64,000 bases of DNA from Wukongibacter sp050859025 (GCF_050859025.1 NZ_CP138200.1:6200001-6264000); one strand, 5' to 3'. Shown: positions 8,372-18,248, numbered from the stretch's first letter. Notes: generated by a model from the letters alone, not told the origin. Numbers and translations: made by a program.

Positions 8372-9321
8372 GAAATTTCCTCCAATCCGTTCACTTCTGT
8401 TAGTCTTAAAAACACGTCATCCAGGGTCGGCTGAACTATTTCAATACCTTCAAATTTTGTATGGTTCTCTAACAACCACTGATTGATTGTTTTAAAATCT
8501 TCTCTACTTTGTTTTGAATAAATTAAAATTTTTTCATCACGAAGGGATAACTTTATATCATTTCTAACATTACTAAGTTTTTTAAAGCAACTTCTGGCTT
8601 CGTTTTTATTGGTAAATCGAATACTTAAAATGTCATTTTTAATTAGTTCACGCAACCTAGATGGAGTTCCTTGTACTACTTCTTTTCCATCTCTCATAAT
8701 ACAGATAGTATCACTTAACTTATCTGCTTCTTCAAGATAATGTGTTGTAAAGAAAATAGTAGTTCCAAATTCATCTCTAATTTTTTTCATCATCTCCCAC
8801 ATAGCTATACGTGATTGAATATCCATACCAACTGTGGGCTCATCTAAAAACAAAATCTGTGGATTTGACATAAGATTCAAAGCAATATCTAATCGTCTTT
8901 TCACTCCACCTGAATAAGATGAAACAGGATAATCTAGATATCTTTCTAAAGAAAAATAAGAAATCAATGTTTTCATACGTTCTTCAGCTTCTGATTTTGG
9001 TATTTTATACAATCTACTTTGGAACAGCATATTTTCTCTTAATGATAAATAGGTATCAATTGATGTTTTCTGTGCAACACATGCAATACTTCTTCTTACC
9101 TTGTTAGTTTCTGTATAGATATCATTACCTAGTATTTTTACAATGCCTAAAGTTGGCTCAAGATATGTTGTAAGGATATTGATTAAAGTTGACTTTCCAG
9201 CACCATTCTGACCAAGAAGAGAAAAAATCTCACCTTTTTTAACTGTTAATGAAAGTCCATTTAAAGCTTCTACACCATTTTTATAACGTTTAACAACATC
9301 TTCTACATGGATTGCTTCCAT
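8368..9321 (-). CDS. ABC transporter ATPase (DrrA-like)
   Basis: 317 aa. Walker A GQNGAGKST at residues 37-45, Q-loop near 84, signature YSGGVKRR at 136-143, Walker B ILFLDEP at 156-162 and switch H194 are all intact. The C-terminal DUF4162-like extension (about 220-310) is typical of drug-exporting DrrA ATPases. It powers the permease encoded just downstream. The preceding GyrI-like gene ends almost at its start. Confidence 0.92.
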   Translation of the reverse strand: MEAIHVEDVVKRYKNGVEALNGLSLTVKKGEIFSLLGQNGAGKSTLINILTTYLEPTLGIVKILGNDIYTETNKVRRSIACVAQKTSIDTYLSLRENMLFQSRLYKIPKSEAEERMKTLISYFSLERYLDYPVSSYSGGVKRRLDIALNLMSNPQILFLDEPTVGMDIQSRIAMWEMMKKIRDEFGTTIFFTTHYLEEADKLSDTICIMRDGKEVVQGTPSRLRELIKNDILSIRFTNKNEARSCFKKLSNVRNDIKLSLRDEKILIYSKQSREDFKTINQWLLENHTKFEGIEIVQPTLDDVFLRLTEVNGLEEIS

Positions 9322-9322
9322 A

Positions 9323-9778
9323 TTAATCCTCCTTAATAGGAAATATAATTTCTGTAATATATTTTTCTGGATTACCCTTTAAAAGCATACCAGGACCTTT
9401 AATAAATACTTCACGAAATTCAGACTGCAATATAATTCCATTTTGTTTTGCATAGGCAGCAATCTCCTGATATGCTTGAGGCATAGTTTCATAAGGCCCC
9501 TTGTGAATAACGCATAATGCCCTTACCCTAGGTGTTTCTTTTACTTCCACACCATTTCCACTTGGAGTCATTGTAGTGGGTACACATAGCTCAATCTCGC
9601 CAAATTTAGTTTCTGGATTGATTGTAATGTAATTAAAAAACGGTGCTCCATCTGCTTTTCCTCTAATTGATTTAAATACATTAGGAAACACTTTATTTGC
9701 TTCTATAGCAATTCCCTTATATCTCATAAATGCTACTCTAATAGGTTCTATTTCTCTAATTTCTACTTTATATTCCAT
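9323..9778 (-). CDS. GyrI-like small-molecule-binding protein
   Basis: 151 aa forming a single GyrI-like/AraC effector-binding (SHS2-type) domain, with the usual VEIREIEPIRVAFMRYKG start and the CVIHKGPYETMPQAY segment. Such stand-alone domains bind lipophilic compounds. It overlaps the AraC regulator gene upstream by 11 nt and touches the ATPase gene, so sensing and export look linked. It may sequester or degrade the exporter substrate. Confidence 0.85.
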   Translation of the reverse strand: MEYKVEIREIEPIRVAFMRYKGIAIEANKVFPNVFKSIRGKADGAPFFNYITINPETKFGEIELCVPTTMTPSGNGVEVKETPRVRALCVIHKGPYETMPQAYQEIAAYAKQNGIILQSEFREVFIKGPGMLLKGNPEKYITEIIFPIKED

Positions 9779-10649
9779 TTCGATACCTCTCCTTTTCCTT
9801 TTTTAAGCTCATCCATATTTCTGCATATCCGCTAACTGTTGCTTCATTATATGCTGGATATACTTCAACATCTGCAATTTCCGCATATGTATATCCTGAA
9901 AATGGAAGCCATTCTGTAAAAAAGCGTTTATAGATGGTTTGTATTGATTCCTTTAACGGACCATTGCTCTCAAACACCGCCCAAAGTGATGCAGGTATTT
10001 CATACTCATACATTCCTTCTGGCACAGTTTTGTCTGTTTCAGTAGCAATATAATAATAAACTTCATCATTTGCATTATAAATTGATATTCCAAAAACTCT
10101 TTTTTGTAGTTTATTATTAAGATTTAAAATTCGGTAAAACATTTCGCTTTGCTTTGTTTGTTCCCAAAATGATGGAATTAACTTGAAATTTTTATCCATA
10201 TCGTATGTTAATGGAATACGGATACCAACAATTCTCATTGGAGCTTTTTCTTCGACTCTATATGGCATGTCACTACCTCCTTGTATTTGAATTGAGAATT
10301 TAATAGGAGGATATGCACAAAGTTGACATCCTTGTGATTTTGCCATGGCAGGATTAATACCATGTACACTTTGAAATGCACGATTGAATGCCGTTGGCGA
10401 AGTATATCTATATTTCATTGCAATATCTAAAACTTTGATATCTTTTGTCTGTAATTCAAAAGCAGCTTGTGTCATTCTTCTTCGCCTTATATATTCTACT
10501 AATGTTATACCAGTCACATAAGCAAACATACGTTGAAAATAATTTGTTGAACAACAGGCAATATTAGCTGCTTCTTCATATGAAATATCTCCATCTAAAT
10601 TCTGTTCTATATAATCAATAGCTTTACTGAAATTTTTTAACCACTCCAT
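9768..10649 (-). CDS. AraC-family regulator with GyrI-like effector domain
   Basis: 293 aa. Two helix-turn-helix motifs (about residues 8-105; DGDISYEEAANIACCSTNYFQRMF and the RRRRMTQAAFELQ region) are followed by a GyrI-like ligand domain (about 125-290). This is the Rob/BmrR type of layout. It probably activates its own operon, which runs on through the GyrI-like protein and the ABC exporter. The start ATG has a ribosome site AAGGAGGTAA. Confidence 0.9.
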   Translation of the reverse strand: MEWLKNFSKAIDYIEQNLDGDISYEEAANIACCSTNYFQRMFAYVTGITLVEYIRRRRMTQAAFELQTKDIKVLDIAMKYRYTSPTAFNRAFQSVHGINPAMAKSQGCQLCAYPPIKFSIQIQGGSDMPYRVEEKAPMRIVGIRIPLTYDMDKNFKLIPSFWEQTKQSEMFYRILNLNNKLQKRVFGISIYNANDEVYYYIATETDKTVPEGMYEYEIPASLWAVFESNGPLKESIQTIYKRFFTEWLPFSGYTYAEIADVEVYPAYNEATVSGYAEIWMSLKKEKERYRNGI

Positions 10650-10853
10650 TACCTTACCTCCTTGATATTAGCATACTCTATTATGTAATTTATTTCCTCG
10701 CATTTTTTGATTTAATTTGTAAACATAAATTATTCTTCTAAATATAAAACTTCATAACTGAATTATCTCTATATAATAAATATAGTATATAAAAAAAGAT
10801 AGGGAATTAGCGTTTATACTACACTATATATTCCATTTAGCTGCGTAGAGAAA

Positions 10854-10935
10854 GAGTGTCAGGCTAGAACACGTAAAACTTGAAACACAAATGATTTTTA
10901 AAGTTACATGTTCTAGCCCGACACTTAGATTTTCT
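10854..10935. repeat. REPIN-type palindrome R3
   Basis: Full copy with one arm change (GCCCGACAC instead of GCCTGACAC). Its right edge joins the IS1182-type transposase tail. Confidence 0.9.
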
Positions 10936-11190
10936 TCATACTTTTTAACTAGAAGGCTTAAATCTATAGGCGCAGAAACGGCTCTAATTATGCTGTCTTA
11001 TAATTTGAAAAGAGTAATTAACATATTAGGGGTAGCAAAATTGGCTGAAAAAATTGCTCAATTAAGGGCCATTTTCTCAACCAATTTTTTAGTTTACAGG
11101 AATGTACCCCTTCGAAATGTAATAAAACAGAAAAAATTACAATTTAACGTTCGTTTTGATTTGATAAAAACTATTTCTCACAAAGTCTGA
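10936..11190 (+). pseudogene. C-terminal fragment of an IS1182-type transposase
   Basis: About 84 codons open without a proper start. The segment AETALIMLSYNLKRVINILG is the typical C-terminal end of IS1182/DDE transposases. The rest of the gene is missing; the palindrome R3 abuts the break. Confidence 0.65.
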
Positions 11191-11205
11191 CGTCCCTATA
11201 TCATT

Positions 11206-11281
11206 TTATAAACAGCTCCCAATTAGATAGTATGTCTAATATGTCTAAAAATCACATTTCTATTTGTAGAGCTGTTTATAA
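11206..11281. repeat. 13-bp inverted repeat with 50-nt loop
   Basis: TTATAAACAGCTC at 11206-11218 pairs with GAGCTGTTTATAA at 11269-11281. It lies just after the transposase fragment and may be the remaining end structure or terminator of that element. Confidence 0.7.
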
Positions 11282-11511
11282 TTTGTAATTATTTTAAGGA
11301 AAGTCCAGATATTTCTATTTTTCTTAAGTTGACGACATTGAGTATACCTGTTCCCTTATCCCTGATAATCAATATCCCTGTCCTATGATTTTAGAAGAAA
11401 CTATTATTTAGGACTTTTCTCTTCTATGCGAAGTAATATCATATAAAAATGTAGAAGCATTCATTGTTTTCTTTAAAAATTTTTGCACCTATTAGTATTA
11501 TTTATCTATAG
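11282..11511. other. Intergenic, nothing recognised
   Basis: AT-rich stretch between the IS1182 remnant and the anti-sigma gene end. I see no gene, RNA or clear hairpin. Confidence 0.5.
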
Positions 11512-12711
11512 CTAATTTTCTAATATTTTATCTAAAATTAATGGGTCAATCTGGTTTATCTTCAATTCCAATAACATACCAGTAATTACCCCTTGTGCAT
11601 CTCTTGTGAATTGAACAACGGTTACTTTGATATTTCCTTCGCCATCTCTTGATTCATTTATACTTTGAATCTCAGATACGTCTGTCTCTATTTCTTCAAA
11701 TAGAGAGTTAACATCAAATGAAATTTCGTAACAACTTCCATCTTCATCTTTATATTCATAACATGCCATGCCATCTTCATCGTAAGTAACTTCTTTTATG
11801 GATTCAGGTATTACAACACCTTTACCATTTTTAATTTCCACCTTCAACTTATCCCAATAACTATCCATTTCTTCACTATTTGTAGAATCTGTTTCTGGTT
11901 CTTTTAATAATTCTTGTAGATATTTTTCAGCTTTGTTATGGTCAGCTTTTGTTATATCTAGAGGTAAGTTGAAAAGAGCATTGGCACCATTGTAAACAGT
12001 ATTAGGGGTAATTTCACCAGTTTCTTCATTATAATTGAAAGCATTTATATCATAGAAATTGCTGGTACTTATGCAAATATAAAGTCCTCTGTCAGCAAAC
12101 ATTTCAACCCCGTCGCATTCAATCAATTTGTACATAATCCCATCAATTACACATTCACTGTATGCACCATTCATAGATGCTATGTTCACTTGCCATGGCT
12201 TTTGTCCCTTTATTAAAGGAGAGATAAAAAACGGAACTTGACCATACTCTTCATCCTGGGTATCCGGCATTTCACTACCATCTTCCTTTTCTATTGAGAC
12301 CACGGCATATGTTCTATTTGGATGTATATCCTCTGCTGAGTGTCTAAAGTCGCTTAACCCTTCCCCTGATACAATCCCAAGCAAAGTAAAATTATATCCC
12401 CCGGAAACAACTGATTTGTTTATTTCAATTGCATTTTTGTGTTCAAATGCATGGGCAAGTGTTCTATCCTCAAAGTGATCGACAACTTGTTTTGGGCTAA
12501 GAAAATGCCAGGCTGCAAATCCCCCTATTGACATTGTAAAGATAAGTGTAGCAGCAACCAATACACCTGATAATCTTCTTTTATAGGCTGGTTTCATAAT
12601 ATCATTCTCCTTTAATTGACTTATAATTTTTTTATTTAAATCTTCACTGGGTTCAACTGATGGAGAAAGGACCTGTTTTAACAATTTCTCGAATTGCTCA
12701 GAATTTTTCAT
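11512..12711 (-). CDS. Membrane anti-sigma factor-like protein
   Basis: 399 aa. A short N-terminal cytoplasmic segment (residues 1-46) precedes one membrane helix (about 47-68, GVLVAATLIFTMSIGGFAAW) and a long extracytoplasmic part with no motif I recognise. The gene overlaps the sigma factor gene upstream by 14 nt, a usual mark of a sigma/anti-sigma pair. The inferred role is to hold the sigma factor at the membrane until an envelope signal arrives. Confidence 0.75.
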   Translation of the reverse strand: MKNSEQFEKLLKQVLSPSVEPSEDLNKKIISQLKENDIMKPAYKRRLSGVLVAATLIFTMSIGGFAAWHFLSPKQVVDHFEDRTLAHAFEHKNAIEINKSVVSGGYNFTLLGIVSGEGLSDFRHSAEDIHPNRTYAVVSIEKEDGSEMPDTQDEEYGQVPFFISPLIKGQKPWQVNIASMNGAYSECVIDGIMYKLIECDGVEMFADRGLYICISTSNFYDINAFNYNEETGEITPNTVYNGANALFNLPLDITKADHNKAEKYLQELLKEPETDSTNSEEMDSYWDKLKVEIKNGKGVVIPESIKEVTYDEDGMACYEYKDEDGSCYEISFDVNSLFEEIETDVSEIQSINESRDGEGNIKVTVVQFTRDAQGVITGMLLELKINQIDPLILDKILEN

Positions 12712-13237
12712 ATTTACTAACCTCCACCGCCAAAATATTTTTCAAGACTTTTCGAGCCTTGTAAAGCCTGCTTTTCACAGTTCCTTTTGGAATTTTTAAT
12801 GCTAATGCTATCTCTTGGATAGACATCTCTGCAGTATAGTACATATACAAAGGTATTCTTAATTTATTGCTCAACTTATCTGCTGCAGTTTGTATACTAA
12901 CACGAAGTTCATTAGATATAACAATATCCTCTAAAGTTTCTTCATCCTTGAATATATATCCATAGTTCACTTTCTCGTTAAATTCCTGTATTGGCGCTAT
13001 TCTTTGCCGCCTGGCATATTTACTACACTTGTTTTTCCATATCCCTATTGCAATGGAAATAAGAAATCCTCTAGGATTTTTATCTCTATCAATTTTATGA
13101 CACTTCTCTATTGCTTTGAGAAATGTTTCTTGATATAGGTCATCTGTATCAGTCTTATCTTTTGTAAGCTTATGGCAAAATCCATAAATAGCTTTACCAT
13201 GTATCTCCACAAGATTGCTTAAATCTGCAATGTCCAA
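12698..13237 (-). CDS. ECF-type RNA polymerase sigma factor
   Basis: 179 aa. Region 2 (about 10-75) includes DTDDLYQETFLKA; region 4 (about 115-170) includes MSIQEIALALKIPKGTVKSRLYKARK. The start is a TTG at 13237 five nt after GAGAGG. It is paired with the membrane anti-sigma protein downstream. Targets unknown. Confidence 0.9.
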   Translation of the reverse strand: MDIADLSNLVEIHGKAIYGFCHKLTKDKTDTDDLYQETFLKAIEKCHKIDRDKNPRGFLISIAIGIWKNKCSKYARRQRIAPIQEFNEKVNYGYIFKDEETLEDIVISNELRVSIQTAADKLSNKLRIPLYMYYTAEMSIQEIALALKIPKGTVKSRLYKARKVLKNILAVEVSKYEKF

Positions 13238-13335
13238 GTAACCTCTCTCCCTTCAGCATAACTAAAACCTCCTTTTAAAATAGCTCTTCACCTATATATT
13301 GTCATTGTATAATAAAAGGTTCATTTTTTTATCCC

Positions 13336-13370
13336 ACAAAAAAAAGCCTTTAGGATTAAGGCTTTATATT
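13336..13370. terminator. Rho-independent terminator
   Basis: A stem AAAGCCTTTAGG / TTAAGGCTTT with A/T tracts lies between the sigma factor promoter region and the RAYT remnant. It is probably the terminator of the RAYT gene on the minus strand. Confidence 0.6.
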
Positions 13371-14200
13371 TAAATATCACTAGATGATATACTTGGCTCT
13401 GAAAGATTTAAATCTTTTGCTATTTCTCTATTTGCTATATCACAATATTTCTTACTTAATATTGCTAGAGCTTTTCTTGCATCTACACACCTTCGAACTC
13501 TATTCCTTCTCACTATTTCTTCTTCACTTATCCTTATTAGTTTACATACTTCCTTTTTTAGATCTTCATAACTTATTTTATTCTTTAATTGATTTGACTC
13601 ATTTTTATCTTTAATCTTATCTAATACTTTTTCTTCATTCTTCATTTGTGATATATCTATAAGCTCTTCAATATCTATAAAATTTATATATCTTTTTATT
13701 GAATTCCTTTTATCCTCTGAAAATAATCCTAACACAAATTCTTTATCTGCTAACACTCTTTTTGTTTTATTTATGTATTCTACATGACTACTCCACTCAT
13801 ATTCTATTCCATCTGCTATACAAATTTTTAGTGGATTTTGATGAATATATCTTACAAGGTTTAATAAGTACAAATATCTCAGAGAAAAGCTTTGTATCTC
13901 TGCTCAAATACATGCTCTATCTGTTTTTTAGCTGTATTATACCTTTGGGTATATAATTACTGTATTTCTTGCATTATTTTATTTAAGGGAATTTTTTCTA
14001 TTTCTATAAGTAAATGAGCATGCTTGTCCATAATACAGTATGGATATATTTTAAATTCATATCTCGCCTTATATTTTTTGATAATTCTTAAATATTCTTC
14101 CTTTTCATTTTCTCCTTCAAACATATTTTTTCTATTGTTTTCTCTAACAATTGCATGATATAGTGTACCCATAATGTATTCCAGGTTTTCTTGACATCAT
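13370..14200 (-). pseudogene. REP-associated tyrosine transposase (RAYT), decayed
   Basis: The original product was a Y1 (IS200-like) single-strand transposase of the kind that moves REP/REPIN repeats. Its start is at 14200 or 14197 (MMSRKPGIHY) after GAAGG. A frameshift follows, then GTLYHAIVRENNRK, the metal-binding HLLIE (in KHAHLLIEIEK), a stop at 13957, a second stop in the region that should contain the nucleophile tyrosine stretch, another frameshift near 13873, and finally YLLNLVRYIHQNPLK plus a C-terminal helix-turn-helix (EIAKDLNLSEPSIS). It cannot make active protein now. The half repeat at 14265-14284 borders it. Confidence 0.85.
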
Positions 14201-14264
14201 ATTACCTTCTATTTTCATAAAGCTCCTATTATTTCAATTATATCATTTAAGGTAAATTGGTAAA

Positions 14265-14284
14265 GCCTGACACTTAGATTTTCA
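14265..14284 (+). repeat. Half copy of the REPIN palindrome beside RAYT
   Basis: AGCCTGACACTTAGATTTTC is the right end of the palindrome, without a left arm. It sits 65 nt upstream of the RAYT start, where RAYT genes normally carry their cognate REP sequences. Confidence 0.8.
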
Positions 14285-14427
14285 CATATAGATATGTAAA
14301 ACCCTCCTCTTTCTCACCTATTTGTTTGTTTTTGCGTAATAATAAGCCCCCATAACAAAAACTCCCTCAAATTTAATCTGAGGAAGTATATATTTTACTA
14401 TTAATTCACTCCATATCTCTTATTAAA

Positions 14428-14949
14428 TTAATTTTCATTTCTTACATCTTTTAATAGTCCTTCAAACCATTGAACATTTACTAAGTGATGAGAACGTGAA
14501 TTTTCCAACATTCTTCTAAAATAAGATGGGATAGTTTCATTATGCTCGAGAGATTGTTCTAATAAAGAAATTTTCTTTTTAGTTTGCTCGATTTGTATTT
14601 CTATAAGTTTTGTTAGTTCCTCGCTTTTATATTCATTAGCAAATAGCATTGCAGCATAAAAAGATAAATTTATATAATCTGTCTTAGAGCCATGCTTATA
14701 CATCAATTTTTCAAATTCTTTATCTCCTAGTTCAGTGATGATATAATTATGAGTCTCTCTAATATTGTCTAATTGGTCAATTCTTTCAATATATTGTTTT
14801 TCTTCTAATTGTTGAAGATTATAATAGAATGACCCTTTAGTGAAATTCACTATATATTTATAGTGTCTCTCTTCCATTAAGGCTAATAACTCGTATCCAT
14901 AAGAACCTGGGTTTTGTTTTAATAAGCCTAAAATTAGTAATGGTATCAG
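14428..14949 (-). CDS. PadR-family transcriptional regulator
   Basis: The PadR winged helix is seen from LIPLLILGLLKQNPGSYGYELL through FTKGSFYYNLQQLEEKQYIERI, with a C-terminal dimerisation helix (PadR C-terminal type). The frame from the first ATG (14877) would delete half the winged helix. The real start is most likely the CTG at 14949, seven nt after AAGGAGG, giving 174 aa. A non-AUG start is thus needed. It may control the esterase gene next to it. Confidence 0.8.
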   Translation of the reverse strand: MIPLLILGLLKQNPGSYGYELLALMEERHYKYIVNFTKGSFYYNLQQLEEKQYIERIDQLDNIRETHNYIITELGDKEFEKLMYKHGSKTDYINLSFYAAMLFANEYKSEELTKLIEIQIEQTKKKISLLEQSLEHNETIPSYFRRMLENSRSHHLVNVQWFEGLLKDVRNEN

Positions 14950-15009
14950 AAAAGCACCTCCTTTATGTCCATCAAGATTACATTAATAGTTATTTCATAA
15001 TTATAAGGT

Positions 15010-15858
15010 TTAATCATTGTTGATTTCCATGACTTGAGATACGAATTCATTATATGAAATTTTTCCTAATACAAAATCCATACTTTTTATATATATTCTT
15101 TCTGCTTTGGTATATGTTCTAGTATGATTTAAATTTAACAACTCATTTTCATTAATTAATGGCTTCAATACATGTTCCCTATTAGAAAAGGCTTCAAAAT
15201 ATCGCAAACCAAATTTTCTTTGTGAAATTGCATTAATATGAATACCATCAGGATTAGAAGTTAAACCTGAGGCTGTAACAAAGTAGCAATTATCTTGTTC
15301 AAAAGCAAATTTTCGTAACTCTTGATTAATGAATTTATATTCCGTACAGCTTTTTCCAAATCCTTCTTTGCCTAAAAAATCTCCTAAACCACCAATAATG
15401 AGAGGAATATCTGGAGCATTCAACTCCTTTCTAAGAGCCTCAATAATTAAAAGCAATTTTTTGTGATAGACTTTGTAGTTACCATTCATACTATCACTTT
15501 CTCCTTGATGCCATAGAATTCCTGTTAACTCGCTACTTTGCATAGCAAATTTAGCTTCAGTTATTGCGTGTCTAAAAAGTGCTTGGTCTACAGCCCACTC
15601 ATCAAGTGAACTTCCACCTTCAGCACAAGGAATTAAGCCAATAATATCTTCTTGATTTTGACGACACAATGCATCTGCAAATGAACCTGCTAGACCTATT
15701 CCTGAAACAGGACGGTCATAATTGATGGGCTCAGTCATCATTTGCCATCTACCGTTACGCAGCATTTGTATTCTCTCATTATAAATCGGGGGTACTTCAT
15801 GAATAAACCCTCTTCCAGCCATATTCGACTGTCCTAACATTAAAAACGATTTAACCAT
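15010..15858 (-). CDS. Sialate O-acetylesterase-like SGNH esterase
   Basis: 282 aa of the SASA / carbohydrate esterase 6 family. Nucleophile Ser11 in MLGQSNMAGRG, oxyanion segment AEGGSSLDEW (79-88), WHQGESD (116-122), and Asp204/His207 in DGIHINA complete the triad. No signal peptide, so it acts in the cytoplasm, probably removing acetyl groups from sugars. It is read in the same direction as padR, 60 nt upstream of it. Confidence 0.87.
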   Translation of the reverse strand: MVKSFLMLGQSNMAGRGFIHEVPPIYNERIQMLRNGRWQMMTEPINYDRPVSGIGLAGSFADALCRQNQEDIIGLIPCAEGGSSLDEWAVDQALFRHAITEAKFAMQSSELTGILWHQGESDSMNGNYKVYHKKLLLIIEALRKELNAPDIPLIIGGLGDFLGKEGFGKSCTEYKFINQELRKFAFEQDNCYFVTASGLTSNPDGIHINAISQRKFGLRYFEAFSNREHVLKPLINENELLNLNHTRTYTKAERIYIKSMDFVLGKISYNEFVSQVMEINND

Positions 15859-15989
15859 TTTTTATCCTTTCTTTTTATTTAATATTTATGAAGAAATGTT
15901 TCTCGTTCTCAATAAATATTAAGTAGTTATTTATTTATTAAATTGATTCATTAAATTCTCCTAGATATCAAAACTACCAAAATTATAGT

Positions 15990-16038
15990 TAGTCTAATTA
16001 GACTAATATACTTAAAATATTATAGTCTAATTAGACTA
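15990..16038. promoter_or_regulatory. Two identical 16-bp operator-like palindromes
   Basis: TAGTCTAATTAGACTA occurs at 15990-16005 and 16023-16038. Both are perfect palindromes spaced 33 bp start to start (about three helical turns). They lie 130-180 bp upstream of the esterase start. A dimeric repressor such as the PadR protein encoded downstream is the natural candidate; the pairing is inferred. Confidence 0.7.
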
Positions 16039-16885
16039 ATTGTCAACTATAATTTTCAGAAATAAAGCAAAATATATTTTAGACGATGCATAGACATATT
16101 TATTAATTAATTTTACATTCAAGCCCTACAACTGCCTTCTGAGCTAATCAATAATCAAAAACAGCCGACTAAGATGAATACTTTTACTTTACCCCAGACG
16201 GTATAAGTTATTAATATAATTTATTTCTTGCATTTATACTCTTATGCAAAAAAACTTATACACTCACCTACTCCCCGTTATTTTTGCGTATTTGTGCAGC
16301 CTCTGGGTCACAACCCCGTAAAATTCCTAGCCCACGGAATATAAAACACACATGGAAAAAGGTCAAATCTCTCTAATCCATTAATTTCAGGCTATTTCCT
16401 CTCTATCAAAACCACTGACTCAACGTGTGTCGTATGTGGAAATATCCCATAAACTAACTTCACTTATTTATTGTAGGGTTTAGCGCAACTAATTGATTAG
16501 TAAACCCTTATACTGATTATTTACAAATTTTGAAAAAGAAAAAACGTCACTGTTAAAAAGTTGACTTAGTCTACTGTGTTAGTACAGCTTTTCGTCACTA
16601 ACTCCTTCCTCCACCTTTATAATTTATTCGCGGCTTTATTGACATCTATACTTTATACTTTACTTCCTTCACTTCTTTTTTACTATTATATCGTGTTTTA
16701 TTTATTCTAGCCGACTCTAATGTTTTTCAAATATCATAGAACTAATCTAAACCATCCTCATATAATGTACCAAAAATAAAGATTACTTTTCCATGGTATT
16801 TATTAATAATTCTTAAAATTAAAGATGTATTTATGAAAAATCATGTTATTTTTTATAACTTAATAATCTATGAGAGGTGAATTAA
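16039..16885. other. Long intergenic region with one gene remnant
   Basis: About 850 bp without an intact gene, more GC-mixed than its surroundings. The only recognisable part is an rRNA methyltransferase tail at 16392-16460. The remaining sequence shows no RNA gene or repeat that I can name. Confidence 0.5.
16392..16460 (-). pseudogene. C-terminal remnant of an RlmCD/RumA-type 23S rRNA methyltransferase
   Basis: The minus strand reads VYGIFPHTTHVESVVLIERK and a stop, the typical end of TrmA/RumA-family uracil-5 methyltransferases (FPHTxHVE). The rest of the gene is absent. Confidence 0.6.
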
Positions 16886-18229
16886 ATGAAACAGAAAATA
16901 GAGTTAACAGGAACAGTAATTTATCCAAATGATCTTGGATATCAACAGGCACGTATGAACTGGAATCCCTTTACAAATGCATTCCCCATTGTCTTTGTTT
17001 TTGCACACCAAAATGAAGATGTAGCAAATGCTATTAAGTGGGCACGTAAAAATGGTGTGCCTATACGGATGCGCAGTGGGAGGCATTCATTAGCAAAGGA
17101 TTTTTCACAAGTAGATGGTGGAATAGTTATAGATGTCAGTCAAATGAAAACTGTTATGTTAGATAAGATTAATGGAATTGCTACCGTTCAAGCTGGAGTA
17201 CGTGTAGGACCTCTTGTAAGGATGCTTGCTAAGGAAGGCGTCTTAGCTCCTTTTGGAGATAGTTCAAGCGTTGGTATAGGTGGAATCAGTACAGGTGGAG
17301 GAATCACAGTTGTCCAACGTACAACAGGATTGATATCAGATAATATCTTGGCTGCTACCATAGTCGATGCTAATGGAAAAGTTATCCATGTCAGCGAATG
17401 TAGCAATCCAGACCTTCTCTGGGCCATTCGTGGAGGTGGAGGGGGAAATTTCGGTATTATTACCTCCTATAAATTCAAGGTAAGAGCTGCACCTTTTAAA
17501 GTCGGAATATATCAAATTGTTTGGCCGTGGGAACAACTAGAAGAAGTTATTGATACATGGCAGAAATGGGCTCCATCTGTTGATGAAAGGTTAGGTTCAA
17601 TAGTGGAAGTGTTTTCAAAAATGAATGGATTACTCCGTTCTCAGGGAATTTTCCTCGGACCTAAAACAGAACTAGAAAAATTATTAGCTCCTTTAACAGG
17701 TGTCGGAACTCCAATCAAAATATTTATTAAGGAAGTTTCGCTACTAGAAGCTATAGATTTTTGGGCACCAAATGAACCATTATCTATTGATCAGAATACT
17801 ACATTCTCATCTACCTGGCTGGAGCAATGCTTACCTGAAGAAGGACTCAAATCAATTCGAAGCTTTCTGGAAAAAACAACTGGAACCTCTAATTTCTTTT
17901 TCCTTAACTCTGGGGGTGCTATGAATCGTATATCCTCCAAGGAGACTGCTTTCTTTTGGCGCAATACAAGGTATTACATGGAATGGAATTCCAAATGGAC
18001 TAAAGATTCTGAAGCTCAAAGAAATATAGAATTGGTTGAAAACACACGTATAGAACTACAGCCATATACAATAGGGTCATATGTCAATGTGCCAGATTTA
18101 GGCATTAAAAATTACGGTCAAGAATACTATGGTGATAATTTTAGCCGACTTCAGCAAGTCAAAGCAAAATACGACCCAGATAATGTTTTCAAATTTGCAC
18201 AGAGTATACCACCTGCTTCTACCTGCTAA
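16886..18229 (+). CDS. FAD-linked oxidoreductase of the berberine-bridge type
   Basis: 447 aa. FAD-binding type 4 domain (about 30-205) with RSGRHSLAKDF: His67 is the position that holds FAD covalently in this family, though the usual second Gly of RSGGH is Arg here. VGIGGISTGGG and RGGGGGNFGI are the other FAD segments. The BBE C-terminal domain (about 400-440) has YGDNFSRLQQVKAKYDPDNVF. It oxidises a sugar or secondary metabolite; substrate unknown. Ribosome site GAGAGG 7-8 nt before the ATG. Confidence 0.88.
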   Translation: MKQKIELTGTVIYPNDLGYQQARMNWNPFTNAFPIVFVFAHQNEDVANAIKWARKNGVPIRMRSGRHSLAKDFSQVDGGIVIDVSQMKTVMLDKINGIATVQAGVRVGPLVRMLAKEGVLAPFGDSSSVGIGGISTGGGITVVQRTTGLISDNILAATIVDANGKVIHVSECSNPDLLWAIRGGGGGNFGIITSYKFKVRAAPFKVGIYQIVWPWEQLEEVIDTWQKWAPSVDERLGSIVEVFSKMNGLLRSQGIFLGPKTELEKLLAPLTGVGTPIKIFIKEVSLLEAIDFWAPNEPLSIDQNTTFSSTWLEQCLPEEGLKSIRSFLEKTTGTSNFFFLNSGGAMNRISSKETAFFWRNTRYYMEWNSKWTKDSEAQRNIELVENTRIELQPYTIGSYVNVPDLGIKNYGQEYYGDNFSRLQQVKAKYDPDNVFKFAQSIPPASTC

Positions 18230-18248
18230 TCGTGGATGGTTATAATAA

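Noticed and set aside
10891..10935. Extension of the IS1182-type frame into the palindrome as an apparent start
   Set aside because: The ATG lies inside the repeat; the coding similarity begins only after it.
16260..16380. GC-richer stretch as a possible structured RNA
   Set aside because: I could not find a convincing stem set or known riboswitch core.
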